From: Halicephalobus mephisto
Lineage: Eukaryota > Nematoda > Chromadorea > Rhabditida > Panagrolaimidae
Length of the DNA: 64,000 nucleotides
Direction: 5' to 3'
Assembly (NCBI GenBank): GCA_009193035.1
Contig: SWDT01000073.1
Coordinates: 124,001-188,000, forward strand
How positions within the stretch are numbered: the stretch's first letter is position 1; each line of letters begins with the position of its first letter. The notes below the pieces were generated by a model. That model had not been told where the DNA came from. It saw only the letters and a list, made by a program, of their open reading frames with translations, and searched no databases. A program made the position numbers and the translations under genes. Below, piece after piece: positions 10,796 to 21,070 of this stretch.

Positions 10796-13700
10796 ATGCC
10801 TGCAGATGTCTTTGGAGAAAGAAAGAAGCCAGGGAATGGAGACTTAAACGATCACGAGAGACTCGTCTTGAAGGAGAAATCGAAGAAGAGCTATGGATCC
10901 GTCGTTGATGTTCCTGATGACAATTCCGATCACCTAATTGAGAAAATACCACAGTATGCAGTTAAATATGGTTTGGTAAGTTTTTCATACACGAATATTC
11001 TTGTTAAAATGAATTCCAAATATGCATTTCCATTTCCAAATAATTTCCACATAGTAATTTTCATTTTCGAACGACTTTCATATATGACTTTTTTAAAAAT
11101 AAGTTTTATGTAATAATTTCCATACATGGATTTTCTTTTTTGAATAATTTCTATGTAGTAATTCTCATGTATGAATTTCCGTTTTGAAGTAGTTTTCATA
11201 TATGAATTTCCTTTCTAAGAGATTTTTATATATGGATTTTTCAGTTTGCGTATTCGGAGACCTTTGATTATGTTCTTATGTTCATTGGGACCGTTGCATC
11301 GGTGATCCATGGAGCTGGATTTCCGATGTTATCCATTTTCCTCGGTGGAATGACGACCATCTTCTTGAGGGCTCAGAATTCAGAATGGGTCCTTGGGAAA
11401 CCTCCGAACAACACCGATGTTCCTCCGATATCCAGAGATGAATTCAATCAAGGAGTAGCGACTTATTCCATCTATTACTTGATTTTGGGGATTGCGATGT
11501 TCGTCACCAGTTATGCTCAGGTAAGTACGGTAAAAAATATTCATTCCAGAAAAAATATGGATTAGAAAGATCTACTGAGGAGATTTTTAAAGGATAAATT
11601 ACATTTAACTGACATGGAAAATTACATGTGTGTAATCTCCACTCAGACCATGTGGAAAAGTTCCAAAAAGACAGTCTTTTGTGATCCTGAGTGGAAATCA
11701 TAAATGAAAGTGCTTACATTAATTTTCCCTTCAGGACCAGATGAAGGGGCTTCAGAAAAGAATTCTTAAGGTCCTGAGTGGAAATTATACAAAAACTACA
11801 CATTCAATTTCCACTCAGGACCAAACAAAAAACATTCCTATGGTCCTAAATGGAAAATAATAGAAATTTGCATGTAAGTTTCCTCTTAAAACCGAATGGA
11901 AAATTTTCATGGTCTTGAGTGGAAATTGTTTGCAAGGGACTTTACTTATTAATCAAATGTCATTCCTCCTTTAATTTTCAACAAATGTAACTGAATTTAC
12001 AGATTGCCTGTTGGGAATGTGTGGCAGAGAGACTGGTACACAAATTACGAAACAACTACCTTCTGAGTACCTTAAGACAGGAGATTGCTTGGTTCGACAC
12101 GAAGCAGACTGGAAATTTAACTTCTAGATTAACAGAGTAAGTTCAAATTTAACAACCGCAATATTCCTTCTTCATCGAGTTACCTTAATGCTGATTGTAA
12201 TGTGTTCAATATCTGTCGGTATTTTAATGTATAATAATTGACGCATTGAGATAGAGAGAGAATTGTGCACTTCACACAACTTTGATCCAGAAGTTTCTAG
12301 ATCCATCTAAGAAGAATAGTTCTGAAACATTAATTTCGAAATCGTGTGAAATTACGAAATCACTGTCACAAAAACCGAAATTACCATATGGAATATTTTA
12401 AATCTCAGCACAGTCTAGGAAATTGTTCCTTAAAAAATTCATATATGAATTTTAAAATACAATTGATTACGAAATCACCATAAAAACCGAAATTACCTCA
12501 TGGACTAGTTTCTAAAAACTTAGAAATTCGTCTTGAGGCTATTTCGCGAAAAAATTATATATGATTTTTGATTATTTTAAATTTAATTGTACTTTAGTGA
12601 TCTTGAGAGAGTCCGAGAAGGTCTAGGAGACAAGTTATCTCTTTTTATCCAGATGATTTCTGCTTTTCTTGCTGGATTCATTGTTGGATTCATCTATAAT
12701 TGGCAAATGTCCGTCGTGATGCTCTGTTTCACTCCCTTCCTCGCCTACACTAATGCTTGGATGGCGAAGATGATGGCTCAGAGGACTAAGATAGAGCAGA
12801 CCAAGTACGCCGTCGCTGGAGCCATTGCTGAGGAGTCTTTCAGTTCTATGAGGACTATTCATTCCTTAAATGCTCAAAATCAGGAGATCAACCGGTACGA
12901 AGTCGCTCTTGAAGACGGAAGAAAAACCGGCTTAATTAAATACATGTACATGGGCCTAGGGTACGGTGCTGCCCATATAACCATGTACGTCAGTTACGCC
13001 GTTGCTTTCTTTTTCGGAAGTCGATTGGTCATCTGGGATCCTAGTTTCGACAGAGGCAGTGTGTTTACCGTATTCTTCGCGGTGATGACGGGTTCCACTG
13101 CCCTCGGAGGGGCCTTGCCTCATTTGACGAGTATCTCAATGGCGACAGGAGCCGGGAGAACCGTCCTCAGCGTCATCAACAATGTAAGCTAAAAATAAAA
13201 TAATTTTAATTAATTTCCTCTCAGGACCCTGACATAGATCCCTACTCCCAAGACGGCATAATTCCTTCCAGAATAAAAGGGTCAATCGAGGTCAACAATC
13301 TCCACTTCCGATACCCCCTCAGGAAAGACGTCAAAATTCTGAACGGAATCTCCTTCAAAGCCAAGCCGGGCGAGAAAATCGCTCTCGTCGGGTCCAGCGG
13401 TTGTGGTGAGATACCGTAATTGTAAAAATTTCGTAATTACAATAAGATGGAAATTGATATTATTACGAAATTGTCTCAACGCGAATTCTTAAAAGTTTTC
13501 AGAATCTCATTTTTCAGAAGATTCTAAGAACTTTGGAAAAATTTCGAAATTTTACAAAATTCGAAAAATTTTTTATTTTGGAAATTTCCAGGTAAATCGA
13601 CGATAATCAACTTGCTGCTGAGATTCTATGATCCAGAAAGTGGATTTGTAAGTGATTTAAATAATTCATATAAAAATATCGCTTTTCTAGATCAAGATAG

Positions 13701-16700
13701 ACGGCCATGATTTGCGGGATTTGAACGTCAAAGCTCTCCGGGACGCGATCGGAATTGTTTCCCAAGAACCGATCCTCTTTGATGGAACCCTCGAGGAAAA
13801 TGTTCTTCTTGGAAATGAGTTTGGGTCCCGGGAAGACGTCATAAAATGCCTCAAGATGGCCAATGCTTATGATTTCATCACGAAACTCCCCGACGGTCTG
13901 TACACGAGGGTCGGCGAGAGAGGAGTCCAGCTTTCTGGAGGACAGAAACAAAGAATCGCGATCGCCAGAGCTCTTATCAAAAATCCAAAGATTCTGCTTC
14001 TGGACGAAGCCACATCTGCCTTAGATACAGAAAGCGAGAGAATCGTCCAAGAAGCACTGGACAAAGCCCAAGAAGGAAGAACAACGATCATTGTCGCTCA
14101 CAGACTGGCGACAATCAGGGATGTCGATCAGATCCATGTCTTCCAAAATGGAGAAATTGTGGAATCTGGAACTCACCAACAATTAATGGATTCTAGAGGA
14201 GTTTTCTATTCAATGGTTGAAGCTCAGCAAATCCAAACGGTCGAAGACGAGACAATGACCAGAATTCAAGAAGGTAATTTTTTAATCATATAAAAACAGA
14301 AAATTAACATGAAAATAATAAAATTCATATAAAAATTAAAAAATTTATATATGAAAATAATTTTACTTTTTAGAAGATCAATTAGAAGAAAACGAAGAAG
14401 ACATTATTCAATTAGGTGAATCTGCGTCTTTAACTGGTTCTACTGCTCAGAAATCCTCGATTATCCACAAGAAATCCATCGTTGGAGGAATGAGGAACAG
14501 AAGAAAGATAACGGAACCTTCGATCATCTCCGCCATTTCTGACGCTCAAGATATCAAAGAAATGCAAGAAGAAATTGAAGTAAGTTATTCCAAAAAACAC
14601 AATAAATTAAATATTTTTCAGCAAAATGCCGTTAAACCGACTCCGATGTCTAAAATCTTCAAAATGAACAAAGGGAACTTCCACTATCTCATCTTCGGGA
14701 TGCTCGGTTGCTGCGTTTCTGGATTGGTCACTCCTATTTTTGCTTTGATTTACTCCCAAATTTTCCAAGTAAGTTTATGTTTATTTTTACACTTTGAATT
14801 CTGATTTCCAGGTTTTTGGAGAACCAGTGGATCAAATGGCTTCTGATGCGATATTTTGGTCGTTTATGTTCGTCGTTCTTGGATTGATGGCATCTGGAGG
14901 ATTTTTCGTTTCTGCTAATTTCCTCGGACGATGTGGAGAAGCTTTAACGAAAAAACTTCGTCTGGAAGCTTTCACGAATCTTTTAAGACAAGATATTGGA
15001 TTCTACGACGACGAAAGACACAACACGGGCAAACTCTGCACTCGATTCGCCACTGACGCTCCTAATGTCAGGTACGTTTTCACCAGACTTCCCGTTGTTG
15101 TAAGTTCTGTTGTGACTCTTATTGGATCCATTGTGATCGGATTTATATATGGATGGCAATTGGCGCTGATTTTACTGGCCATTATCCCGTTGATTCTGGC
15201 TAGTGGGTATTTCGAAATGCAGATGAAAGTAAGTTTTATATTTTCATTAAAATACTGTTTTTAATTTTCCCAGTTTGGAAAAGCCATGAGAGACACTGAG
15301 TCCTTAGAAGACGCCGGCAAAATTGCTTCTGAAGCAGTTGAGAACATCAGAACAGTTCAAGGACTTAATAAACAACTAATCTTCCACGAAAAATACATCC
15401 ATCATCTTCAAGAACCCTTCCGACAGAACATGAAACAAGCTCATATCTACGGGGGTGTTTTTGCCTTCAGTCAGTCAGTGATGTTCTTCATGTATGCTAT
15501 ATCCTTCTATCTTGGAAGCATCTTCGTGAATGAAGGATCCATGGATCCTTTGGCAGTGTACAGAGTTTTCTTCGCTATGGCTTTCTGTGGACAATCTGTC
15601 GGACAAATTAGTAGTTTTATTCCTGATGTTGTGAAATCTCGATTAGCAGCTAGTTTGCTCTTCCATTTGATCGAATATCCGACTTTGATCGATAATTTGT
15701 CAAATTGGGGATTACAATCGGTGAATTAATTAATATTTTAAAGTAATATTTTTTATTTTTAGACTCTACAAGGAAATATCAAGTTGAATGGAGTTCATTT
15801 TGCTTATCCAACTAGATCAAGATTAAGAGTTCTCAACGGACTTGATCTCGAGGTCAAAGCAGGTCAGACAGTCGCTCTTGTTGGATTCAGTGGATGTGGT
15901 AAGTTTAAATTCTATTTTTTGAATGAATTATTTGCTGTAATCTTCGTCAAAACTGAAAGTTTCCAAACTCTTAGAAATTTCAAAACTTTAAAACTAAATA
16001 GGAAATTCCAAAATCAAAAATGCTTGTGAAAAATTTTTAATCTTGTTAGAATCCCTTAAAAACTTCCAAAACTTCATGAAAACTGAAATTGAGAATTCTA
16101 GGTTTCTGCGAAATTAAGACAAATTCATAAAAAAAATATTCGTGGATTTTATAATAATGTGAATTTCCAGGTAAATCGACCATAATGGCGCTGTTAGAAA
16201 GATTCTATAATCCTCTCAAAGGCCAGATTGTAAGTCTGTCTTTTTTGTTCTTATTTACCGATTGATTTCAGATGATTGATGGAATGAACATTAGAGACCT
16301 CAACATCCACTCCCTCAGGGAACAGCTCTGCATCGTATCTCAAGAACCTATCTTGTTCGATTGTACGATAGAACAGAACATTGTTTACGGATTAGATCGG
16401 GTAGTAGATCATGATGAAGTTGTATCAGCCGCAGAACAGGCGAATATCCACAAATTCATCTTAGGACTTCCTGAAGGATACCAGACTAGAGTTGGGGAAA
16501 AGGGAACTCAGCTTTCTGGAGGACAGAAACAAAGAATCGCGATCGCCAGAGCGCTCATCAGAAAACCCTCGATTTTGCTTCTGGATGAAGCCACATCTGC
16601 CTTAGATACAGAAAGTGAGAAAATTGTTCAAGATGCTTTGGAAAAAGCAAGACTAGGCAGAACTTGTCTCGTCATCGCTCACAGATTGAGTACGATCCAG

Positions 16701-16844
16701 AATTCGGACTTGATAGTTGTAATGAACGAAGGAAAATTGGTTGAACAAGGAACTCATGAAGAACTGTACCGTAAAGGAGGAATCTACAGAAGTCTCTGTG
16801 ACAGTCAACAACTCAAAGATGACGAAAACGAGACTAAAACGTGA
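10796..16844 (+). CDS. P-glycoprotein, full ABCB transporter
   Basis: Fourteen exons, all phase-consistent: 10796-10975, 11245-11520, 12003-12136, 12598-13183, 13225-13405, 13592-13647, 13691-14273, 14374-14579, 14622-14768, 14812-15228, 15274-15720, 15763-15898, 16171-16229, 16272-16844. They encode 1326 residues arranged TMD1-NBD1-linker-TMD2-NBD2. NBD1: Walker A GSSGCGKST (about 445), Q-loop VSQEP, signature LSGGQKQR, Walker [14 protein letters not shown]-loop IVAHRL. NBD2: Walker A GFSGCGKST (about 1111), [26 protein letters not shown]. Both sites keep the residues needed for ATP hydrolysis. The Walker A codons of both NBDs are split by an intron at the same place (TGTG/GTAAATCG), a trace of the ancient internal duplication. 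The family exports hydrophobic compounds or lipids across membranes; C. elegans PGP-2 acts on gut granules. Assignment to a particular pgp paralogue is not possible from sequence alone. The ATG follows a CTTCAG acceptor by one base. Confidence 0.95.
10990..11240. repeat. Degenerate TATATGAA-type repeats in P-glycoprotein intron 1
   Basis: Intron 1 is built of four or five degenerate copies of a unit of about 45-50 bases containing TTTCATATATGAATTT and AATAATTTCCATGTAGT. The palindrome TTCATATATGAA recurs elsewhere in the window (for example near 12445 and 40580, and in the array at 43135). Confidence 0.5.
11635..11935. repeat. Alternating inverted repeats in P-glycoprotein intron 2
   Basis: Copies of ATTTCCACTCAGGACC alternate with their complement GGTCCTGAGTGGAAAT about every 35-60 bases, as four forward/reverse pairs (forward near 11637, 11725, 11809, 11880; reverse near 11685, 11770, 11845, 11918). 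The copies are diverged but complementary, so the intron RNA could fold into a row of hairpins. Confidence 0.75.
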
Positions 16845-16956
16845 TTATTTTGGTTTTTATTTTATTTATTTTTAGTAATGGATAAACGTTTTTTTTATTC
16901 CATTTCATATTCGAATGTTCTTACAGTAATCTCTCTCTCTTTATTTCCCTTCATGC

Positions 16957-17125
16957 TTATAAGCATATGGTGTGACAAAAAAGATTCCATCTTTTACTGT
17001 CTGCGGCGGCTTCTTCTGCCTTTTCCCATGGGATTTCGGCTTGTTCCAGATCTGCTTTGACCGTGGATCGCCATGAGATCTTCGGCCGTCCTCTTACAGT
17101 AATGCCAGTCCTCAATTGATGAAAT
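16957..17125 (-). mobile_element. Non-LTR retrotransposon relic (end of reverse-transcriptase ORF)
   Basis: On the minus strand a short frame ending TAA at 16957 reads GRPKISWRSTVKADLEQAE and then WEKAEEAAADSKRW. This is the familiar tail of LINE endonuclease-reverse transcriptase proteins (GRPxxxWRxxV, then WxEAxxxAxDRxxW). Only about 50 codons remain and the rest of the element is missing. The patch is also GC-richer than its surroundings. The LINE clade cannot be fixed from so short a piece. Confidence 0.65.
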
Positions 17126-17286
17126 ATAACGGCACAAAGTTTGGGAGTCTTCGTATATAGGATTGTTTATTATTGATCATTAGTAGTCATTGATTATCGC
17201 TAAAACGGGAAAAACTATAGATAGGCAACACTATCATTAAGCACGTCGTATTTCCGCTCAATTCTTGATTTTATTTTATTTTAGAA

Positions 17287-18223
17287 ATGTATATGAAATT
17301 CATTTTAGCGGAGAATTGTATTCAGTCGTGTTTGGCAGAAAAACCCGAAGATGTTCCTGATTACAATCCTACAGAACCTTCGATAGAGATGAATTCTGGT
17401 ACTTTGAGAATTCCATTCCAAAAATTCGATAACCTTCTCCAACGTCAGTTTTACAAACTTTGTCCTCCAGTTCTTCTTCGAGACCTTCTTCACAGTTCGA
17501 AAAAAATAAAAGGGATCAATTGTCCTAGAACTTATGTTTCTTTCGATACGGTAATTACGAAATATAAAATTATTGTGAATTACGGTATAATTTTAAAAAT
17601 TAATTTAGTTTTGTAATGGAATTTCAGAAAAACTAGATTCGTCCGTCGTCGTTGAAGTCAGAGGTCACGTGCGGCTCAGCAACATGAATCCAGGAGAACT
17701 TTACAAGTACTTGGATAACTACAAATTTCACCACAACTCTTTAAGATTAGAAAATAGTATTCTGGATTCAGAAGAATTCAGAATCTTCATTAATCCCAAT
17801 ATAACAAATACTGAAATTGATTATAGACATTCCTCCAACTATCAGCCTCTGGCAATGTTCCTCGAAAGAATGCCGTATTTGGACAGTTTTGCATACACTG
17901 TCAAGGACGAAATCTTGAACTTGGGATCAACACTATTTCATTGGAAACAAAAAAGTAAATTAACAAAAGTTAAATTTTCCTGCAGAGTTTTTTCGATTAA
18001 CAAATTTTTTGAAAATTCGGATTTGATTATTAATTTCATAAGTCGACAAAAACAAAACTTCATGATGCTAGTCGATTGTGGAGAATTCTACAACTGTGAT
18101 ATTACTGCAGAACGTTTGGAATATTTTTTTGAAGAAAAAGATATACTGGATGATGTCAGATATGTGTATTTTTATAACAAACGAGGTGGTTACAAAAGAC
18201 GAATATTCCGTCCCATTTTGTAA
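17287..18223 (+). CDS. F-box-like protein, nematode-specific
   Basis: Two exons (17287-17584, 17628-18223) joined over a 43-base intron encode 297 residues. Residues about 40-75 read like a diverged nematode F-box: LRIPFQKFDNLLQRQF, then PPVLLRDLLHSSKKIK, the LPxxL...S.KKxK pattern. The rest resembles the poorly conserved substrate-side regions of these proteins. If correct, it would be a substrate receptor of an SCF ubiquitin ligase. The donor used is GTATAA; an alternative donor 42 bases earlier would break the phase. The ATG sits three bases after a TTTTATTTTAG acceptor. The final TTGTAAGTCC could be a donor leading to a further exon, but none is evident. Confidence 0.55.
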
Positions 18224-18292
18224 GTCCTAAATTGTGATCTTTATTCTTGTAACAAGTCACTAACTTCTCGTCATGGTTTCTCTTACGGTAAT

Positions 18293-18479
18293 TGTTATGT
18301 CTTTACTTAACAATAAGACACAAATATAAGAATAGGAACAATATTACTAAGTATCAGAACTACACTCACGGAGGACACACCGAAGTGTTCTTTTTTTATA
18401 CTCCTCAGTGGAGAGAAGGGACGGCTAAGACTTCGGTATTCCGAATATCTCTGGTCATGGAGACTATGCGTCCACAACA
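18293..18479 (-). mobile_element. Solo LTR with 5-base target-site duplication
   Basis: A 187-base segment begins TGTTATGTC and ends CCACAACA in plus orientation, that is TG...CA with short inverted ends (TGTT/AACA). It is flanked on both sides by GTAAT (18288-18292 and 18480-18484). On the minus strand it holds a TATA box in GGAGTATAAAAAAAG, so the likely transcription direction is minus. No internal retrotransposon sequence lies next to it, so it is probably left by LTR-LTR recombination. Confidence 0.75.
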
Positions 18480-18484
18480 GTAAT

Positions 18485-18872
18485 AAAACTACAAACATTT
18501 CTTCAATTAAGAATTGGTTTGAACTTCTGAATATATCAAAAGTATTCAAAAAATGAAATACAAACTGAAAAGTCTTGTTCAAAGTCCTTATATCAGGGAA
18601 CATTGAATTTTATGTTTTCATCATGAATGAAGTTTTGTCATCAATCGGAGATTTTTGTTCTGATTAATTAAAAATTCTCACTTACTCGAAGGAGACGAAT
18701 GAAGCGAGGGGCTGACGATGAACGATTGTGGTTTAACAATACCCGCGAGTGAGTCCCAATTATTTCCTGAAGGCATTTTCACAATTCTCAATTGTCATTC
18801 TTGGTTTTTCACCATTACAAATCATAATTTTCTAAAGCATTCAATCTTCCATATCTTCATTAATCCATCAAC
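18485..18872. other. Promoter-side intergenic DNA of the RBR gene
   Basis: AT-rich with one GC-richer stretch near 18690-18750. No coding or RNA gene is recognised. Confidence 0.4.
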
Positions 18873-20329
18873 ATGACAGAAGACCCGAGGAAACTAGAAT
18901 TAGTAAGTTCTAAAAATCCGATTATTTTTAAGTTTTGAATTGCAGGAAGAAATTTTTCCGGATTATGAGCTTGATGTTGTCCTGAAATCAAATCCGAATA
19001 AAACTGTCCAAGAAATGGCTTTTTGGATTTTGGAAAATCGACAAAAATTAAAATATAAAACTTTAAAACCGAAAATCGAAAGAATCCGAACAGAATCCGT
19101 TCTTTCCAGTTGTCCTACAGAATCCGATCTCGCCGAAGATGATTCTGGATTCAGATTTTTGAAAACACTTTGGAAGAAAGTTTCTGGATCGAGTAAAGTA
19201 AGTCCGAAAATGTGTTATTTTATATAAAATAATTTTAGAAACAAGTCACATTATGTTGTGTCTGTTACGAACCTCAGAAAAAAAATAGAAAATTTTACAC
19301 TTGTTCGAAAATTGATTCTGTCAATGTTCATTTTTTCTGCAGATCCTGTATTCTCGGATTTGCAAAGTCCATAGCTGAATCTGCCCCGTTGTCCGAGTGC
19401 GGAACTGGATTCCCTTGTATGGAAACCGATTGCAAAAATGTCATTAATTACAAAGAAATCCGTCGATTGATTCCTCGACAATTAAGGAAACGAATCGATG
19501 ACAGAATCCTCGAAGAAAGCGTCAGTAAAGCAGGAATAAAAATAGAAAGATGCGGATTCTGTAACTTCCCATTGGAACTTCCTCCAGTGGAAATGGACAA
19601 AGTTCTGGATTGTCCTGAATGTAGGATAAAAACTTGTCGAGTATGCAGAGAAAGATGGGACGAAAGCCACTTTGGAGTTCCTTGTCAGGAGTTACTGGCA
19701 AGTTGTGGTTCTGCAAAGCTTCAAAGATACATGTAAGTTGAAATTTCTGGAGATTAGCATTCATGAAAGCTTCCAGAATATTCAAACGTTCATTAGAATA
19801 TCTGGGACTTTTTATTATCCACTTACAAATTTTAGAATCTTAAGGTAGTCTTCGGAATGTAGTAGGAAATTCAAGAATTCTTAGAAGTTTCTGGAATTCA
19901 GAAAAATATTCAAAGATTTGAAACTGAAGATTCTGGAAATTTGAAAAGTTTTGCAATCAGAGTTTAATTTTAATAATAGTGTTATTTCGATATTAATTTG
20001 TAATCAAATTTAGTGAACAAAAAATCAACGAAAAAGTAGTTCGAAAATGCCACAGATGCAATCTGCAATTCACGAAGACAGACGGATGCAACCACATGAA
20101 ATGCCGGTGTGGGGCCATTCAGTGTTATGTCTGTAAGAAACCAGACGTCAGATTTAGTCATTTTTGCAAGTAAGTTCAGATTACAGTAGTTTTGAATTAG
20201 ATGAGATCTTCCAGATGTGGTCCAGTGTGTGACTGCCAGAAAACTTGTAAACTTTACGAACCGGCCAAATCCATCCACAGGAGAGAAATTATTCAAGTTA
20301 AAAAAAGCACTATTTCCATTCCAAAATAA
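18873..20329 (+). CDS. RNF216/TRIAD3-like RING-IBR-RING ubiquitin ligase
   Basis: Five exons (18873-18902, 18946-19197, 19239-19732, 20014-20169, 20215-20329), phase-consistent, 348 residues. RING1 begins CCVCYE; the next block has HFFCRSCILGFA; the IBR has MRCGFCN-like cysteine pairs followed by CPECRIKTCRVCRERW; RING2 has CHRCNLQFTKTDGCNHMKC, then RCGAIQCYVC. This order and the GCNxMxCRCGAQxCYxC pattern followed by HFC and a small C-terminal zinc cluster (CGPVCDCQKTC) match RNF216. RBR ligases form a thioester on the RING2 catalytic cysteine; here the candidate is the Cys of KCRCGA. It is much shorter than human RNF216, lacking the long N-terminal region. AATAAA follows at 20343. Confidence 0.85.
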
Positions 20330-20342
20330 CCAAAACATTTTA

Positions 20343-20348
20343 ATAAAG
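20343..20348 (+). terminator. Poly(A) signal of the RBR gene
   Basis: AATAAA 14 bases after the stop codon. Confidence 0.6.
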
Positions 20349-21070
20349 CATATTGTAATTTTTGAAATCCAGAGATAAAAGATGTTCTTGATCGTGGATA
20401 AACATCGATTTAGTTGGAAGGCCCTTTATAAAATTACTATATTCATTCTAAATCCAATGTCCGCAAAAATTTCAAACTTAATAACTGTGATTATGGATTT
20501 TTGAAATATCATCATTAAAGTTCTTGATTGAAAATTCAACCAAAAATCGCTCATGGCAAAACTGATGTTACTTCATTAAGACGTCTTTAATTTTAACTGA
20601 TTGATTTTTATTTTTCGGATAAGGACTTGTTTGGTCGAAATTTCATTCAATCCATGATCTATCTTCTAAAAAATATAACATGTGCGATAAAGTATGATTT
20701 CGTATTTGTAGAAGCTGTTGTAGCCTTAAGCAATTTGACGCCATTGAAAATAAAAGTTGGCAACCATATGAAAAATTAAATACTGTAGAGATTTTTCAAA
20801 AACTATAAATCATGAACAATTCAAAGAATAATAATTTCTGATTGTCGACACATATATATTGGATTTCTTGTTTGCAGTTCAAAATTTTAAAATCATTTTT
20901 TCAACGATTTTTAATTGTAAAAGAAAAACAATTTTGGAAATTAATCCATAAACAAATGAGAGATTTTTCACAATTATCATGTCTCCTACATTCGTTCTTC
21001 CAAAAAATTTCTAACATAAAATCAATAATACAAGTTTTAATCTCTGATCGTTTTTCACAAAGTTATTTTC
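20349..21070. other. Convergent intergenic DNA
   Basis: AT-rich, between the RBR gene (+) and the acyltransferase gene (-). Nothing recognised. Confidence 0.4.
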
